NCBI RefSeq assembly: GCF_002257565.1
Contig: NZ_CP022736.1
Coordinates: 4,588,001 to 4,652,000, forward strand
Source: Herbaspirillum sp. meg3
Lineage (GTDB): Bacteria; Pseudomonadota; Gammaproteobacteria; Burkholderiales; Burkholderiaceae_D
Reading direction: 5' to 3'
Length of the DNA stretch: 64,000 nt
The notes under the pieces were generated by a model. The model did no database searches and was not told where the DNA came from. It saw nothing but the letters and a program-made list of their open reading frames with translations. Shown here one piece after another: positions 45,282-56,314 of the stretch. Both the position numbers and the translations under genes were made by a program. Each line of letters opens with the position of its first letter. Position 1 is the stretch's first letter.

Positions 45282-45432
45282 AACCTGTTTGCGATCTGTA
45301 GCGAGAGGCCATGATCCGGTGACGGCCGGAGCGGAGGAACCGGAGTGTACTTGAGTACATGAGGATTCCGAGCACCGCCCAAGGGTTTCCAATTCACGGA
45401 TCATCGCCTCGCAGTAAGATCGCAGACAGGTT
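45282..45432. repeat. long imperfect inverted repeat between convergent genes
   Basis: The left arm (45282-45318, beginning AACCTGTTTGCGATCTGTA) is the imperfect reverse complement of the right arm (45397-45432, ending AAGATCGCAGACAGGTT); outer 16 bases and the inner ATGATCCG parts match almost fully. The 78-base centre contains another palindrome, TGTACTTGAGTACA (45346-45359), flanked by GGAACCGGA and GGATTCC segments that also pair. The right arm touches the chemoreceptor stop codon. It may be a bidirectional 3'-end structure or a small dispersed repeat element. Confidence 0.65.
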
Positions 45433-47005
45433 AGGCGCGCAGTTTGAACACACTCACTGCACGCGCCAACCCGGCCGCCTGATCCTGCAGACTTTCTGCT
45501 GCTGCGGCGGCTTCTTCCACCAGCGCGGCGTTCTGCTGCGTGACCAGATCCATTTGCACGACTGCCCGGTTGACTTCGTCGATGCCTGCGCTTTGCTCAC
45601 TGTTGGCGCGGGTGATCTCGTCCATGATCTCTGCGACCTGGGCGACGGCGACAACGATCTCTTGCATGGTCTGGCCGGCGTTGCCGACCAGGCTGGTGCC
45701 GGTGCTGACTTTGGATACCGAGTCGCTGATGAGCTCCTTGATCTCTTTAGCGGCGGTTGCACTGCGTTGGGCCAGTGTGCGCACTTCTGATGCAACCACG
45801 GCGAAACCTCTGCCCTGTTCTCCGGCACGGGCGGCTTCGACCGCAGCGTTGAGCGCGAGGATGTTGGTCTGGAACGCAATGCCGTCAATGACGCCGATGA
45901 TATCGACGATCTTGTGCGAACTTTGTTCGATGGCGTTCATGGTGTCGACCACGGCGGCGACCATCTCACCACCTTTTACTGCCACGCCGGAGGCATCGGC
46001 AGCGAGCTTGTTGGCTTGATGCGTGTTCTCAGCGTTCTTCTGCACGGTGGAGGTGATCTCTTCCATGGAGGCGGCAGTTTCTTCGAGAGAACCGGCCTGC
46101 TCTTCGGTGCGTGACGACAAATCCTGATTGCCCAGGGCGATTTCGGTCGAGGCGGTGGCGATGGTGTTGGTGCTGACGCGCACTTCGCTGACGATGCCGA
46201 CCAGGTTGTCGTTCATGTCTTTGAGCGCCTGTAGCAGTTGGGCGGTCTCGTCCTTGCCGCTGACGACTACTTCCGAGCGCAAGTCCCCTGCAGCCACGGT
46301 CTGCGCGATGACGACGGCGGTGTTGAGTGGACGCGTGATGCTGGTCACCAGCCAGAAGGTGACGATGCTGCCGAGTGTCAGCGCCAGCACGATGGACACC
46401 ACTAGCGTCAGCCGTGCCTCCCGGTAATCCGACGCGGCATCCAGCGCGATCTCTTCGCGGAATTTGTCGGCTGACTTGCGGACGTCGGCGACGATGTCGT
46501 CGATCATCTGCGTCGGCAGGCGGTCTGCGCCTTTGACGGCGTCATCGACACGCCCTACGCTGTCGCGGTCTTCAGGCTTGTATTCCTTCTGGAGGGCGGC
46601 GAGATATTTAACGCCAAGATCGGCATGCGCCTGCTGGGCCTGCTTCAGTTTGTCGGTGCTCATGCCCAGCGCCGGCAGCAAGCTGGTGAGCTTGTCCAGA
46701 TTGACCTGCGTGGCTTTGCCCTCGTCGATGAAGGCCTGGCGGTATTTGTTGAAGGATTCGGCATCCTTGCCGCGCAGCAAGGTGTTCTTCCACTCCTGCA
46801 CCTGGATCTTGAATTGCACCTGGGCACTGCGGGCGGAGTCGATGGCTCGCTCGATGGTCGCGGCCTTTTGCATTGCCTGGGTGTTCTGCTCAAAGCTATC
46901 GTTGAGCGTCATCCAGCCCCGAACGCCTACGAAGATGGTTGCCAGCAGCAACAACGCCGCCAGCAAACCGAGACGTGTACCTATCCTGAGATCGGTCAGC
47001 TTCAT
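45431..47005 (-). CDS. methyl-accepting chemotaxis protein
   Basis: A 524-residue chemoreceptor: TM1 about 10-30, a periplasmic four-helix-bundle sensor (about 31-198), TM2 about 200-220, HAMP and signalling coil. The tip IGVIDGIAFQTNILALNAAV is intact, with methylation segments (DLSSRTEEQAGSLEETAAS). The protein ends soon after the coil, with no NWETF-like tail. A GGAGGGT ribosome site decides the start (MKLTDLRIGTRLGLL). Signalling part is nearly that of the receptor at 24771, but the sensor is different. Confidence 0.92.
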   Translation of the reverse strand: MKLTDLRIGTRLGLLAALLLLATIFVGVRGWMTLNDSFEQNTQAMQKAATIERAIDSARSAQVQFKIQVQEWKNTLLRGKDAESFNKYRQAFIDEGKATQVNLDKLTSLLPALGMSTDKLKQAQQAHADLGVKYLAALQKEYKPEDRDSVGRVDDAVKGADRLPTQMIDDIVADVRKSADKFREEIALDAASDYREARLTLVVSIVLALTLGSIVTFWLVTSITRPLNTAVVIAQTVAAGDLRSEVVVSGKDETAQLLQALKDMNDNLVGIVSEVRVSTNTIATASTEIALGNQDLSSRTEEQAGSLEETAASMEEITSTVQKNAENTHQANKLAADASGVAVKGGEMVAAVVDTMNAIEQSSHKIVDIIGVIDGIAFQTNILALNAAVEAARAGEQGRGFAVVASEVRTLAQRSATAAKEIKELISDSVSKVSTGTSLVGNAGQTMQEIVVAVAQVAEIMDEITRANSEQSAGIDEVNRAVVQMDLVTQQNAALVEEAAAAAESLQDQAAGLARAVSVFKLRA

Positions 47006-47150
47006 ATACCCTCCATGCTTGTGGTTGCGCGGAAACAGTACTGCCAACAATGTCGGTCATAGCTTCAGCTTATTTCAGCATAGACCATCGGCACTGTTGT
47101 CATACTGTTCATTAACGGCAAAGCATGATGCGTACCACAGGGTATGTCAC

Positions 47151-49013
<1,863 letters not shown>

Positions 49014-49886
49014 TTATTGCAAGAATCCCTTGCTGACCGCAACCAGCAAAAATACGCCAAGTGCGGCGCGATAAACAATGAAAGGCCAGGTCGAGAAACG
49101 CTCCAGGAATTTCATCAATCCCCAGATCGCGCAAAACGCCGAAACGCTCGCGACCACAATGCCGAATAGCAATAGCGACCATGCCTGCAGCGGAATATGC
49201 GCATGCCACAGGACAGCCAGTTCTTTGAGGCCGGCCAGCGCAATCGCCGGCAAGCCGAGCAGGAAGGAAAAGCGTGCCGCTTCTTCCCGCTTGAAATTGA
49301 GAAACAGCGCAGCAGTCAAGGTCGACCCCGAACGCGACACGCCTGGGATCAGCGCGCCGACTTGGGCAATGCCGACGATCAGCGCGTCGCGCAGGCGCAT
49401 TTCGTCGACGGTGCGGCGATGACGGCAAGCCAGTTCGGCAATCGCCAGCAGCACCGCCATGGCGATGCACGACCAGCCGATCACCGACAGGCTGCGCAGC
49501 GGCGAGCCGCAGGCGTTCAACACATGCGAAAGAGCCAGACCGGCGATGCCGATGGGGATGGTCGCCAGAATGATGGCAACCGCCAGGCGGAACATCGGGC
49601 TGTTGAAATCACGCTGCTTCCACGCGGTGATGCTGCCGGTGGCAACGGCCGAGACATCGCGCCAGAAATAGCTGACCACCGCAGCCAGCGCCGCCAGCTG
49701 CATCGCCGCCGAGAAGGCTGAGCCCGGATCATGCCAGCCCAATACAGCCGGTACGATGCGCATATGCGCCGTGGAGGAGATCGGCAACAACTCGGTGATG
49801 CCCTGTACGATCCCAAGAAAGCCGATCTGCAAATAGTCCAGAGAAGCGAAGCCGATGTCCAGACCGGCGCTGCATACATTTGCCAC
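49014..49886 (-). CDS. undecaprenyl-diphosphatase, paralogue 1
   Basis: A 290-residue BacA/UppP-family integral membrane protein. Both active-site motifs are visible: GITELLPISSTAH (about 25-37) and GVSRSGSTL (about 170-178). It dephosphorylates undecaprenyl pyrophosphate for cell-wall lipid recycling. I chose the GTG at 49886, which has AAGGA six bases upstream; the frame continues to a GTG at 49928. It is the second of two adjacent uppP-type genes and differs from its neighbour in much of its sequence, including SSTAH instead of SSTGH. Confidence 0.87.
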   Translation of the reverse strand: MANVCSAGLDIGFASLDYLQIGFLGIVQGITELLPISSTAHMRIVPAVLGWHDPGSAFSAAMQLAALAAVVSYFWRDVSAVATGSITAWKQRDFNSPMFRLAVAIILATIPIGIAGLALSHVLNACGSPLRSLSVIGWSCIAMAVLLAIAELACRHRRTVDEMRLRDALIVGIAQVGALIPGVSRSGSTLTAALFLNFKREEAARFSFLLGLPAIALAGLKELAVLWHAHIPLQAWSLLLFGIVVASVSAFCAIWGLMKFLERFSTWPFIVYRAALGVFLLVAVSKGFLQ

Positions 49887-49905
49887 GATAAATCCTTTGT
49901 TACTT

Positions 49906-50760
49906 TTATTCGACCCAGGCAACAACACCCGAATAAGCCGTACCCAAAATCACCAGACCGAACAGGATGCGATACCAGGCAAACACGGTGAAGTCATGCG
50001 AGCTGATGTAACGCAGCAACCAGCGTACGCACAGGAAAGCCGACACGAAGGCGGCCACGGTACCGATGGTGAACAGCGGCGCATCGGCGGCGCTCAGCAA
50101 GGCGCGCTCTTTGTACAGCGAATAGATGGTGGCCGCGAACAGCGTCGGGATCGCCAGGAAGAAGGAAAACTCGGTGGCCGCCTTGCGCGACAGGCCAAAC
50201 ATCATGCCGCCGATGATCGTGGCGCCCGAACGGCTGGTGCCGGGGATCAGCGCAAAGGCTTGTGCGCAGCCGACCTTGAAGGCATCCAGCGGCGTCATGT
50301 CGTCCACGGAATCGATGCGCCCTGAGGAATAGCCCATGTTGCCCTTGTTGAGACGTTCTACCCACAGGATGATCAGACCGCCGACGATGAAGGCGATGGC
50401 GACCGGCACCGGTGCGAACAGGACTGCCTTGATCTTCTTGCTGAACAGGAAGCCGAGGATGGCGGCCGGCAGGAAGGCGATGATCAGGTTGATCACCAGG
50501 CGCTGCGCCTTGCGGTCACTGAACAGACCGCCGATCACCGAGGCGATGCGGGCACGGTATTCCCAGCATACGGCGAGGATGGCGCCGGCCTGGATGACGA
50601 TCTCAAAAACGTCGACTTTTTCTTTCGGAAAGGCCGGGCTGGCGAAATGCAGCAGGCTGCCTGCAAGAATCAGATGTCCGGTGGAAGAAATAGGTAGAAA
50701 TTCGGTCAGGCCTTCTACGATGCCCATGATGAGCGCTTTGAGAGCGAGAATTGTGTCCAT
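49906..50760 (-). CDS. uppP: undecaprenyl-diphosphatase, paralogue 2
   Basis: A 284-residue membrane protein closest to the canonical UppP: MDTILALKALIMGIVEGLTE, then FLPISSTGHLILAG (about 21-34) and GTSRSGATIIGGM (about 174-186). It removes a phosphate from undecaprenyl pyrophosphate; overproduction gives bacitracin resistance in other species. Paralogue 1 starts 20 bases after its stop, so both probably share a transcript that may continue into recQ. Confidence 0.92.
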   Translation of the reverse strand: MDTILALKALIMGIVEGLTEFLPISSTGHLILAGSLLHFASPAFPKEKVDVFEIVIQAGAILAVCWEYRARIASVIGGLFSDRKAQRLVINLIIAFLPAAILGFLFSKKIKAVLFAPVPVAIAFIVGGLIILWVERLNKGNMGYSSGRIDSVDDMTPLDAFKVGCAQAFALIPGTSRSGATIIGGMMFGLSRKAATEFSFFLAIPTLFAATIYSLYKERALLSAADAPLFTIGTVAAFVSAFLCVRWLLRYISSHDFTVFAWYRILFGLVILGTAYSGVVAWVE

Positions 50761-50968
50761 GCTGAGGGGGAGGTTAAGTCAAAGGAACCGCAAAGAGCCG
50801 GCGAAAAAGCGGCGCCGGCGCCGGTCGAAGTCAGCATTTTACTGGTTCGGCACGGGACGGGTGCGTTTTTGCTTTGGCACGGAAGAAACTGTGCGAGATT
50901 ATTGAAGTCACACCGTGCGGGCGCAAGCAGCGCTTCATTCAATTGTTATCGACTTCCGGAGAAGTGTA

Positions 50969-52618
50969 ATGACGATTCGACATCATCCTGTACTGATCGC
51001 CGGCGCCGGCCCAACCGGTCTCACCGCCGCCATGGAGCTGTCCCGGCTGGGCGTGCCGGTGCGCCTGATCGACAAGCTGACGGCGCCGTCGGCGACATCG
51101 CGTGCGCTGGCGGTGCAGGCGCGCACGCTGGAGTTGCTGCAACAACGTGGTCTGACTGACAAGATGCTGGCAGCGGGCAACAAGGCCCATGCCGGCAGCC
51201 TGTATGGACGCGGCAAGCTGCTCGGCAAGGTCGATCTGAGCCGGATTCCCGGAAGGCACAACTATGTCCTGCTGCTGTCGCAAGCCGAGACGGAACGCCT
51301 GTTGACAGAACAACTGGCGCTGCAAGGCGTGCAGATCGAGCGCGGCGTCGAGCTGATCGGCTTCGTGCAATCGCAGGCATCCACGCCGGCATCCACGTTA
51401 GCGAGCGGCGTACTGGCTGAACTGCGCCATGCCGACGGGCGCATCGAACAAGTGCAGGCAGCCGCATTGATCAGTGCCGAGGGTGCGCACAGCAGCGCGC
51501 GTCATGCGCTCAATCTGGCGTTTGAGGGCAAGTCGCTCAAACCGACTTATGCGCTGGCCGATCTGTATGTGGACGGCGAGATCGCGTCGGATCAATTGTC
51601 GATCTTCATTTCGGATCACGGCTTTCTGGCGATGTTTCCGCTGGCGCAGGGACATTTCCGCATGATCGCCATCGAACCCGATGCCGAGGCCCGGCAAGAT
51701 GACGAGCTGGTGCGCGACATTCCCGGTGATCCGCCGACGCTGGCGCAACTGCAGGCGATCTACGATGCGCATTCGCCGGTACCGGCGACGCTGAGCAATA
51801 TTGTCTGGAGTTCGCACTTCCGCATCAACAGCCGCATGCTGCAGACACTGCGGCAAGGCAATGTGTTCTTCGGCGGCGATGCCGCACATATCCATAGCCC
51901 GGCCGGCGGCCAGGGCATGAACACCGGCATCCAGGACATGATCGATCTGTGCTGGAAGCTGGCGCTGGTGCTGCAAGGCAGAGCCGATGCGGCGCTTCTC
52001 GACACCTACGAGCAAGACCGCCTGCCGGTGATTCGCAACATTGTCACGCGCACCGAAGCGGCCACCGATGTACTCAATTCGCGCAGCACATGGGTGCACA
52101 CCCTGGTGACGCATATTGCGCCGCTGGCGCTGAACATCGACTTCATCCAGGACACCGCCACGCGACTGATCAGCGAAATCAATGTTGATTACCGCAGCAG
52201 CCCGCTGTCGGCCACGCATGATGCCGGCGGCAGCCTGCACGGCGGTGACCGCTTGCCGGATATCGACGTGATCGCATGGGAACACAACAACAGCGAGGCA
52301 GAATCCCGCGAAGGCAATCTGTACGCGCTGCTCGATCCGTCGCGCCTGACGCTGCTGATCGCACAAGGCCCGTCGGCGCCGATTCTGCCGCCAGACTGGC
52401 GCGAACAATTACACCGCTGGGAAGGTGTGCTGACCATACGCCACGTCGCTGCAGCGCTGGCAGAGGGACAAGATCGCGAATTCAGGAATCTGTTCGGCTC
52501 TTACCATTTGCATGTCGCCCGGCCTGATTGTTATCTCGGCTTTGTGGGCGATGCAGCGCAATGGGATGCCTTGATTGCATGGCTGGAAAAATGGTTTGCG
52601 CCGCAAGCTGAAGGATGA
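50969..52618 (+). CDS. FAD-dependent aromatic monooxygenase (PheA/TfdB family)
   Basis: A 549-residue class A flavoprotein monooxygenase. The dinucleotide motif GAGPTG is at 12-17, and the second FAD motif FFGGDAAHIHSPAGGQGMNTG near 297-317. A C-terminal thioredoxin-like domain (about 430-545) is present, as in phenol and 3-(3-hydroxyphenyl)propionate hydroxylases. It hydroxylates an aromatic ring using NAD(P)H and oxygen. The ATG at 50969 is preceded by CGGAGAAG. No ring-cleavage gene is adjacent. Confidence 0.88.
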   Translation: MTIRHHPVLIAGAGPTGLTAAMELSRLGVPVRLIDKLTAPSATSRALAVQARTLELLQQRGLTDKMLAAGNKAHAGSLYGRGKLLGKVDLSRIPGRHNYVLLLSQAETERLLTEQLALQGVQIERGVELIGFVQSQASTPASTLASGVLAELRHADGRIEQVQAAALISAEGAHSSARHALNLAFEGKSLKPTYALADLYVDGEIASDQLSIFISDHGFLAMFPLAQGHFRMIAIEPDAEARQDDELVRDIPGDPPTLAQLQAIYDAHSPVPATLSNIVWSSHFRINSRMLQTLRQGNVFFGGDAAHIHSPAGGQGMNTGIQDMIDLCWKLALVLQGRADAALLDTYEQDRLPVIRNIVTRTEAATDVLNSRSTWVHTLVTHIAPLALNIDFIQDTATRLISEINVDYRSSPLSATHDAGGSLHGGDRLPDIDVIAWEHNNSEAESREGNLYALLDPSRLTLLIAQGPSAPILPPDWREQLHRWEGVLTIRHVAAALAEGQDREFRNLFGSYHLHVARPDCYLGFVGDAAQWDALIAWLEKWFAPQAEG

Positions 52619-52718
52619 AGCGATGTCGATGCGTCGATTCTGCACGACGAGCTGTGCAACGGCCTTTGCGGCGCATGACGTATACTTCCCGACCTGATCC
52701 ATCACGACTTCTATCGCC

Positions 52719-53078
52719 ATGTCCGACATCACGATCTATCACAATCCCAAATGCAGCACGTCCCGCAACGTACTTGAGATGCTGCGCCATGCCGGCATCG
52801 AACCGCAAGTCATCGAATACCTGAAAACACCGCCTGACCGTGCCACGCTGAAGAAAATCGTCGCTGCGACCGGCCAGCCGGTGCGGGACCTCATGCGCCG
52901 TCGCGGCACCTCGTATGACGAAAAGGATCTGGACAACGTCAAGTGGAGCGATGATCAACTGATCGACCTGATGCTGGAAGATCCGGTGTTGATCAATCGC
53001 CCTATCGTCGTCACGCCGTTGGGTGCACGCCTGTGCCGGCCGGTGGAGAAATTACAGGAAATACTGCCACCGGGTTAA
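52719..53078 (+). CDS. arsC: glutaredoxin-type arsenate reductase-like protein
   Basis: A 119-residue thioredoxin-fold protein with the ArsC active site NPKCSTSRN (Cys12) and the Arg-containing segment VLINRPIVV near the end. It fits the glutathione/glutaredoxin-dependent arsenate reductase branch, close to the YfgD/ArsC group. No other ars gene is nearby, so a role in arsenic resistance is not certain. Its last 68 bases overlap, on the opposite strand, the end of the dioxygenase gene; both frames look intact. Confidence 0.85.
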   Translation: MSDITIYHNPKCSTSRNVLEMLRHAGIEPQVIEYLKTPPDRATLKKIVAATGQPVRDLMRRRGTSYDEKDLDNVKWSDDQLIDLMLEDPVLINRPIVVTPLGARLCRPVEKLQEILPPG

Positions 53079-53952
53079 TCTCTTTCACCTCCGCCGGCAG
53101 CTCTGCGATTCTTCCAGAAGGCTGGCCGAGCAAGGTGGTGCGATACATGATGCGGCGCTGGCTGTGATCGTAATCGGACAGCGCGATATGCATGGCGCTG
53201 CGGTTGTCCCACATCATGGTGTCGCCGATTTGCCAGCGATGGCGGTAGACGTTTTCCGGCACGACGCTGTGTTCGTAGAGATATTGCAGCAAGGGCTGGC
53301 TCTCTTCCACCGTCATCCCTTCAATCGAGACCGAGGTCATCTCGCTGACATACAAGGCCTTGCGACCGCTGTCGTCATGTACGCGTGCAATCGGCTGATA
53401 GACCGGTGGGTTACGGCGGCGGATCTCGGCGAGTTCGTCGCTGGTGCGCGCCAGCCGCGTCTCTCGTGCCACCGACATGTCGTGCAGCGCATTGCGGCCA
53501 TCGAGAATGGACTGCAAGGTCGGCGACAGACTTTCCCAGGCCTTGTACATATTGCAGAACATGGTGTCGCCGCCGACTTCGGGCAACTCTACGCAATGCA
53601 ATAGCGACCCCTTCGCAGGACGCGTAGTGGTCGACAAGTCGGAGTGCCATTGACGGCCCACCGCCAGGCGTTTTCCACCGGCTTCGTAGTTGGTCACCAG
53701 CAAGATCTCGGGATAATCGGGATGGCGAAATCTGGGCACCGCCGCGTGATCGTCGAGCGCACCGAAGTTGCGGCTGAAGGCGATGTGCTCTTCGAAGGTC
53801 AGCGGCTGATTGCGAAACAGCAGGATGATGTGACGGTGCCAGGCATCGATCAAGGCCTGCACCGTCTCCGCATCCAGCGGCCTGTGCATATCGATGCCGA
53901 TCACTTCGGCACCCAGCGCCGAGGACAAGGGTTTCAAGGAAAAGCTACTCAT
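53011..53952 (-). CDS. TauD/TfdA-family 2-oxoglutarate-dependent dioxygenase
   Basis: A 313-residue non-haem iron dioxygenase. The iron ligands are visible: HSD (His103, Asp105) and the distal His in SAMHIALSDY (His255), with Arg266/267 positioned for 2-oxoglutarate. The family hydroxylates taurine, aryloxyacetates, alkylsulfates and similar acids. GGGAGG four bases before the ATG decides the start. It is the last gene of the minus-strand operon that begins with the lyase at 58481, 90 bases after the permease stop, and its 3' end overlaps arsC by 68 bases. Confidence 0.9.
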   Translation of the reverse strand: MSSFSLKPLSSALGAEVIGIDMHRPLDAETVQALIDAWHRHIILLFRNQPLTFEEHIAFSRNFGALDDHAAVPRFRHPDYPEILLVTNYEAGGKRLAVGRQWHSDLSTTTRPAKGSLLHCVELPEVGGDTMFCNMYKAWESLSPTLQSILDGRNALHDMSVARETRLARTSDELAEIRRRNPPVYQPIARVHDDSGRKALYVSEMTSVSIEGMTVEESQPLLQYLYEHSVVPENVYRHRWQIGDTMMWDNRSAMHIALSDYDHSQRRIMYRTTLLGQPSGRIAELPAEVKEINPVAVFPVISPPAGTGVHPTA

Positions 53953-54042
53953 GCTGCCTCCCATCAAAATGGTGGCTACATCAGTTCGTCTCCGATTTTT
54001 ATTTTTATCAAACCTGCCTGTAGTGAAATTGCGAGCAAGTTT

Positions 54043-54888
54043 TTATACCGTTGGAATCTTCGAACTGTCAGCCCAGAACAAAGCCTTGCGTTGCAGAATA
54101 CCCATCAGCACATGCAGACACACCCCAATCGCCGACAACACAAACAGCGTGGCAAATACGCCCGCTGTATCGAGATTGACGTTCATCTGCATGATCGCGT
54201 TGCCAAGTCCCTTGCGTGAGCCGAGGAACTCGCCGACGATGGCGCCGAGGATGCTGAAGATGATCGCGATGTTGAGTCCCGCGAAAATCATCGGCAGCGC
54301 GCCCGGCAGGCGCACCATCGTAAAAATCTGCCAGCGCGTCGCGCGCAGCGAGCGCATCAGTTCCAGCCGCGCCGGATCGGTCGAACGCAGGCCGCTGATG
54401 ACGTTGACCAGAATCGGAAAGAACGCAATCGTTGCGGCGATGATCACCTTGGATGTCATGCCGAACCCGAACCACATGATGAACAGCGGCGCGACCGCTA
54501 CCTTCGGCGTGGTCTGGATGGCGATCAGATAGGGATACAGCGTTTTTTCCGCCAGCGGGAATTGCGCGATCAGGCCGCCCAGCACGATGCCGAACACCGC
54601 AGCGAGCAAGAAGCCTGACATGGCTTCGCCGAGCGTATAGAGCGCATTATCCCAATAGCTGGTATTCATCAGCGACAGCGCGATATTCGACGGCGCGGGC
54701 ATGATGTAGATCGGAATTTCGAAGTAACGAATGATGGCTTCCCAGATCACGACCACAGCAACGAATACGCCCGGAATCAGGAGCAACTCGGGACGCGCCT
54801 TGAGCTTGCGGCGCAGACTGAACGGAGCAGGCGCAGGCGTCGTTTGCGTTGTGTGCGTTGTGGCCGCGCTGGTATGCACGCTTTCCAT
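54043..54888 (-). CDS. ABC transporter permease, NitT/TauT type
   Basis: A 281-residue membrane protein with six predicted helices and the EAA loop, here GLRSTDPARLELMRSLRATRWQIF and onwards (about 172-195). The layout matches SsuC/TauC-type permeases that import sulfonates, nitrate or other small organic anions. Its ATG overlaps the TGA of the ATPase gene by one base (TGATG), so the two subunits are coupled. No substrate-binding protein gene is in the operon. Confidence 0.92.
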   Translation of the reverse strand: MESVHTSAATTHTTQTTPAPAPFSLRRKLKARPELLLIPGVFVAVVVIWEAIIRYFEIPIYIMPAPSNIALSLMNTSYWDNALYTLGEAMSGFLLAAVFGIVLGGLIAQFPLAEKTLYPYLIAIQTTPKVAVAPLFIMWFGFGMTSKVIIAATIAFFPILVNVISGLRSTDPARLELMRSLRATRWQIFTMVRLPGALPMIFAGLNIAIIFSILGAIVGEFLGSRKGLGNAIMQMNVNLDTAGVFATLFVLSAIGVCLHVLMGILQRKALFWADSSKIPTV

Positions 54889-55751
54889 CAGATAAATCCT
54901 TGCGTATTGAATTGACTGCGAATGCGCTTGCTGAACACGCCGAAAGCATCGGTCGACATGATGTCGAGTCCGCGTTCCAACGGCAGGTCAACTGCGACCA
55001 GATCGGCGATGCGGCCCGGACGGTTGGACAACACCATGACGTGCGTGCCGAGAAAGATCGCTTCCGGAATCGAGTGTGTAACAAAGAGGATCGTCTTGCC
55101 GGCCTTGCGCCAGATGCGCAGCAGCTCCAGATTCATCACCTCACGTGTCATGGCATCGAGTGCGCCGAAGGGTTCGTCCATCATCAAAATCGATGGATCG
55201 TGGATCAATGAACGGGCGATGGCGACGCGCTGCTGCATGCCGCCCGACAATTCGCTGGGATAACGTCCGGCAAAGTCGGCCAGGCCGACCATTTCCAATA
55301 GCTCTTGTGCGCGCACGCGGCTGGCTGCCATGTCGAGGCCGAGCACCTTGGCCGGCAGCAAGACATTGTCGATGGCGGTCTTCCACGGCAACAACACAGG
55401 GCTTTGGAACACCATGCCGATATCGCGATGCGGTTCGTGGACTTCCTCGCCGTTGACTTTGATCGACCCGGCCGAACGCGGGATCAAACCGGAGAGCAAT
55501 TTGAGCAGTGTCGATTTGCCGCAACCGGAAGGACCGACGATGGTCATGAAGCCGCCTTGCGGCACGGTGACTGAAATCGGCCCAAGCGCCTGCACCTTGC
55601 CACCGTCGTGGGTGGCGTAGGTTTTTTCCAGCGCCTCGACAACGATAGCGGCAGTGGCTGCAGCGCCAGCAGCATCGGCTTTGGGCTGGTTCAGATGAGT
55701 GCTTGCTTCCTGGCTGAATGAAGTGTCGCGCACGATAGACATGGCTGGCAT
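54888..55751 (-). CDS. ABC transporter ATPase, NitT/TauT type
   Basis: A 287-residue ATP-binding subunit with an unusual 35-residue N-terminal extension rich in Ala. Walker A GPSGCGKS is at 73-80, the Q-loop near 116, the signature LSGGMQQ at 168-174 and Walker B with DEPFGALD at 192-199. It should energise the permease encoded next. It starts 38 bases after the hydro-lyase small-subunit gene, in the same operon. Confidence 0.93.
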   Translation of the reverse strand: MPAMSIVRDTSFSQEASTHLNQPKADAAGAAATAAIVVEALEKTYATHDGGKVQALGPISVTVPQGGFMTIVGPSGCGKSTLLKLLSGLIPRSAGSIKVNGEEVHEPHRDIGMVFQSPVLLPWKTAIDNVLLPAKVLGLDMAASRVRAQELLEMVGLADFAGRYPSELSGGMQQRVAIARSLIHDPSILMMDEPFGALDAMTREVMNLELLRIWRKAGKTILFVTHSIPEAIFLGTHVMVLSNRPGRIADLVAVDLPLERGLDIMSTDAFGVFSKRIRSQFNTQGFI

Positions 55752-55789
55752 CTAATTGACTCCTGAAGGTCTCGCATCATAGAGCAAAA

Positions 55790-56314
55790 TCAGTTCACTA
55801 AAGTCGTCTTTACAAATTCGAGTCCGCCGCCGGCGTTGACGATGTCTTGCAAGAACGGCGACAGGGGTTCGACCTGCATCTGCTTACCGGTCGTGACGTT
55901 ATGAATCGCGCCACGGCTGAAATCGATGTCGAGCTGATGGCCGTCATCGATGGCGTCGAGCACTTCTGTCGTGACCATCAATACCGGGACGCCCATGAAG
56001 ATCGCCAGGCGGAACGGGCCGCGAGAGAGCGAACGCACCAGCAAGCCGACGCCGAGCGCCTTCATCGCGAGGAAGGGATGGCTGTGGTTGCTGCCGTGGG
56101 CGAAGTTGCGACCGGCAACGATGACGTCGCCTGGCTGCGCTTGCTGCGCGAACTCAGGACGCACTTCCGCGAGCAAGTGATGGCGCAACATGCGTGGATC
56201 GAACTCAAAGACATGACGTGCCGAAATCAACTGATCGCTGGAGATATCACTGGAAAATTTCCAGGCGCGGCCGCTGCTGGTTTTGCCCTTAATGCCTGTC
56301 ACTTCGGCCGTCAT
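55790..56314 (-). CDS. aconitase-family hydro-lyase, small (swivel) subunit
   Basis: A 174-residue protein matching 3-isopropylmalate dehydratase small subunits (LeuD type). The substrate loop that is usually GxNFGxGSSREHA reads GRNFAHGSNHSHP here, so residues that contact substrate differ from LeuD; the SRGPFRLAIFMGVPVL segment follows. It should pair with the large subunit encoded just upstream, whose stop it overlaps by four bases (ATGA). The changed loop and the setting argue against a role in leucine synthesis. Confidence 0.87.
   Translation of the reverse strand: MTAEVTGIKGKTSSGRAWKFSSDISSDQLISARHVFEFDPRMLRHHLLAEVRPEFAQQAQPGDVIVAGRNFAHGSNHSHPFLAMKALGVGLLVRSLSRGPFRLAIFMGVPVLMVTTEVLDAIDDGHQLDIDFSRGAIHNVTTGKQMQVEPLSPFLQDIVNAGGGLEFVKTTLVN

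Noticed and set aside
52719..53078. Arsenic resistance operon
   Set aside because: Only one arsC-like gene is present; no arsR, arsB or acr3 is nearby.
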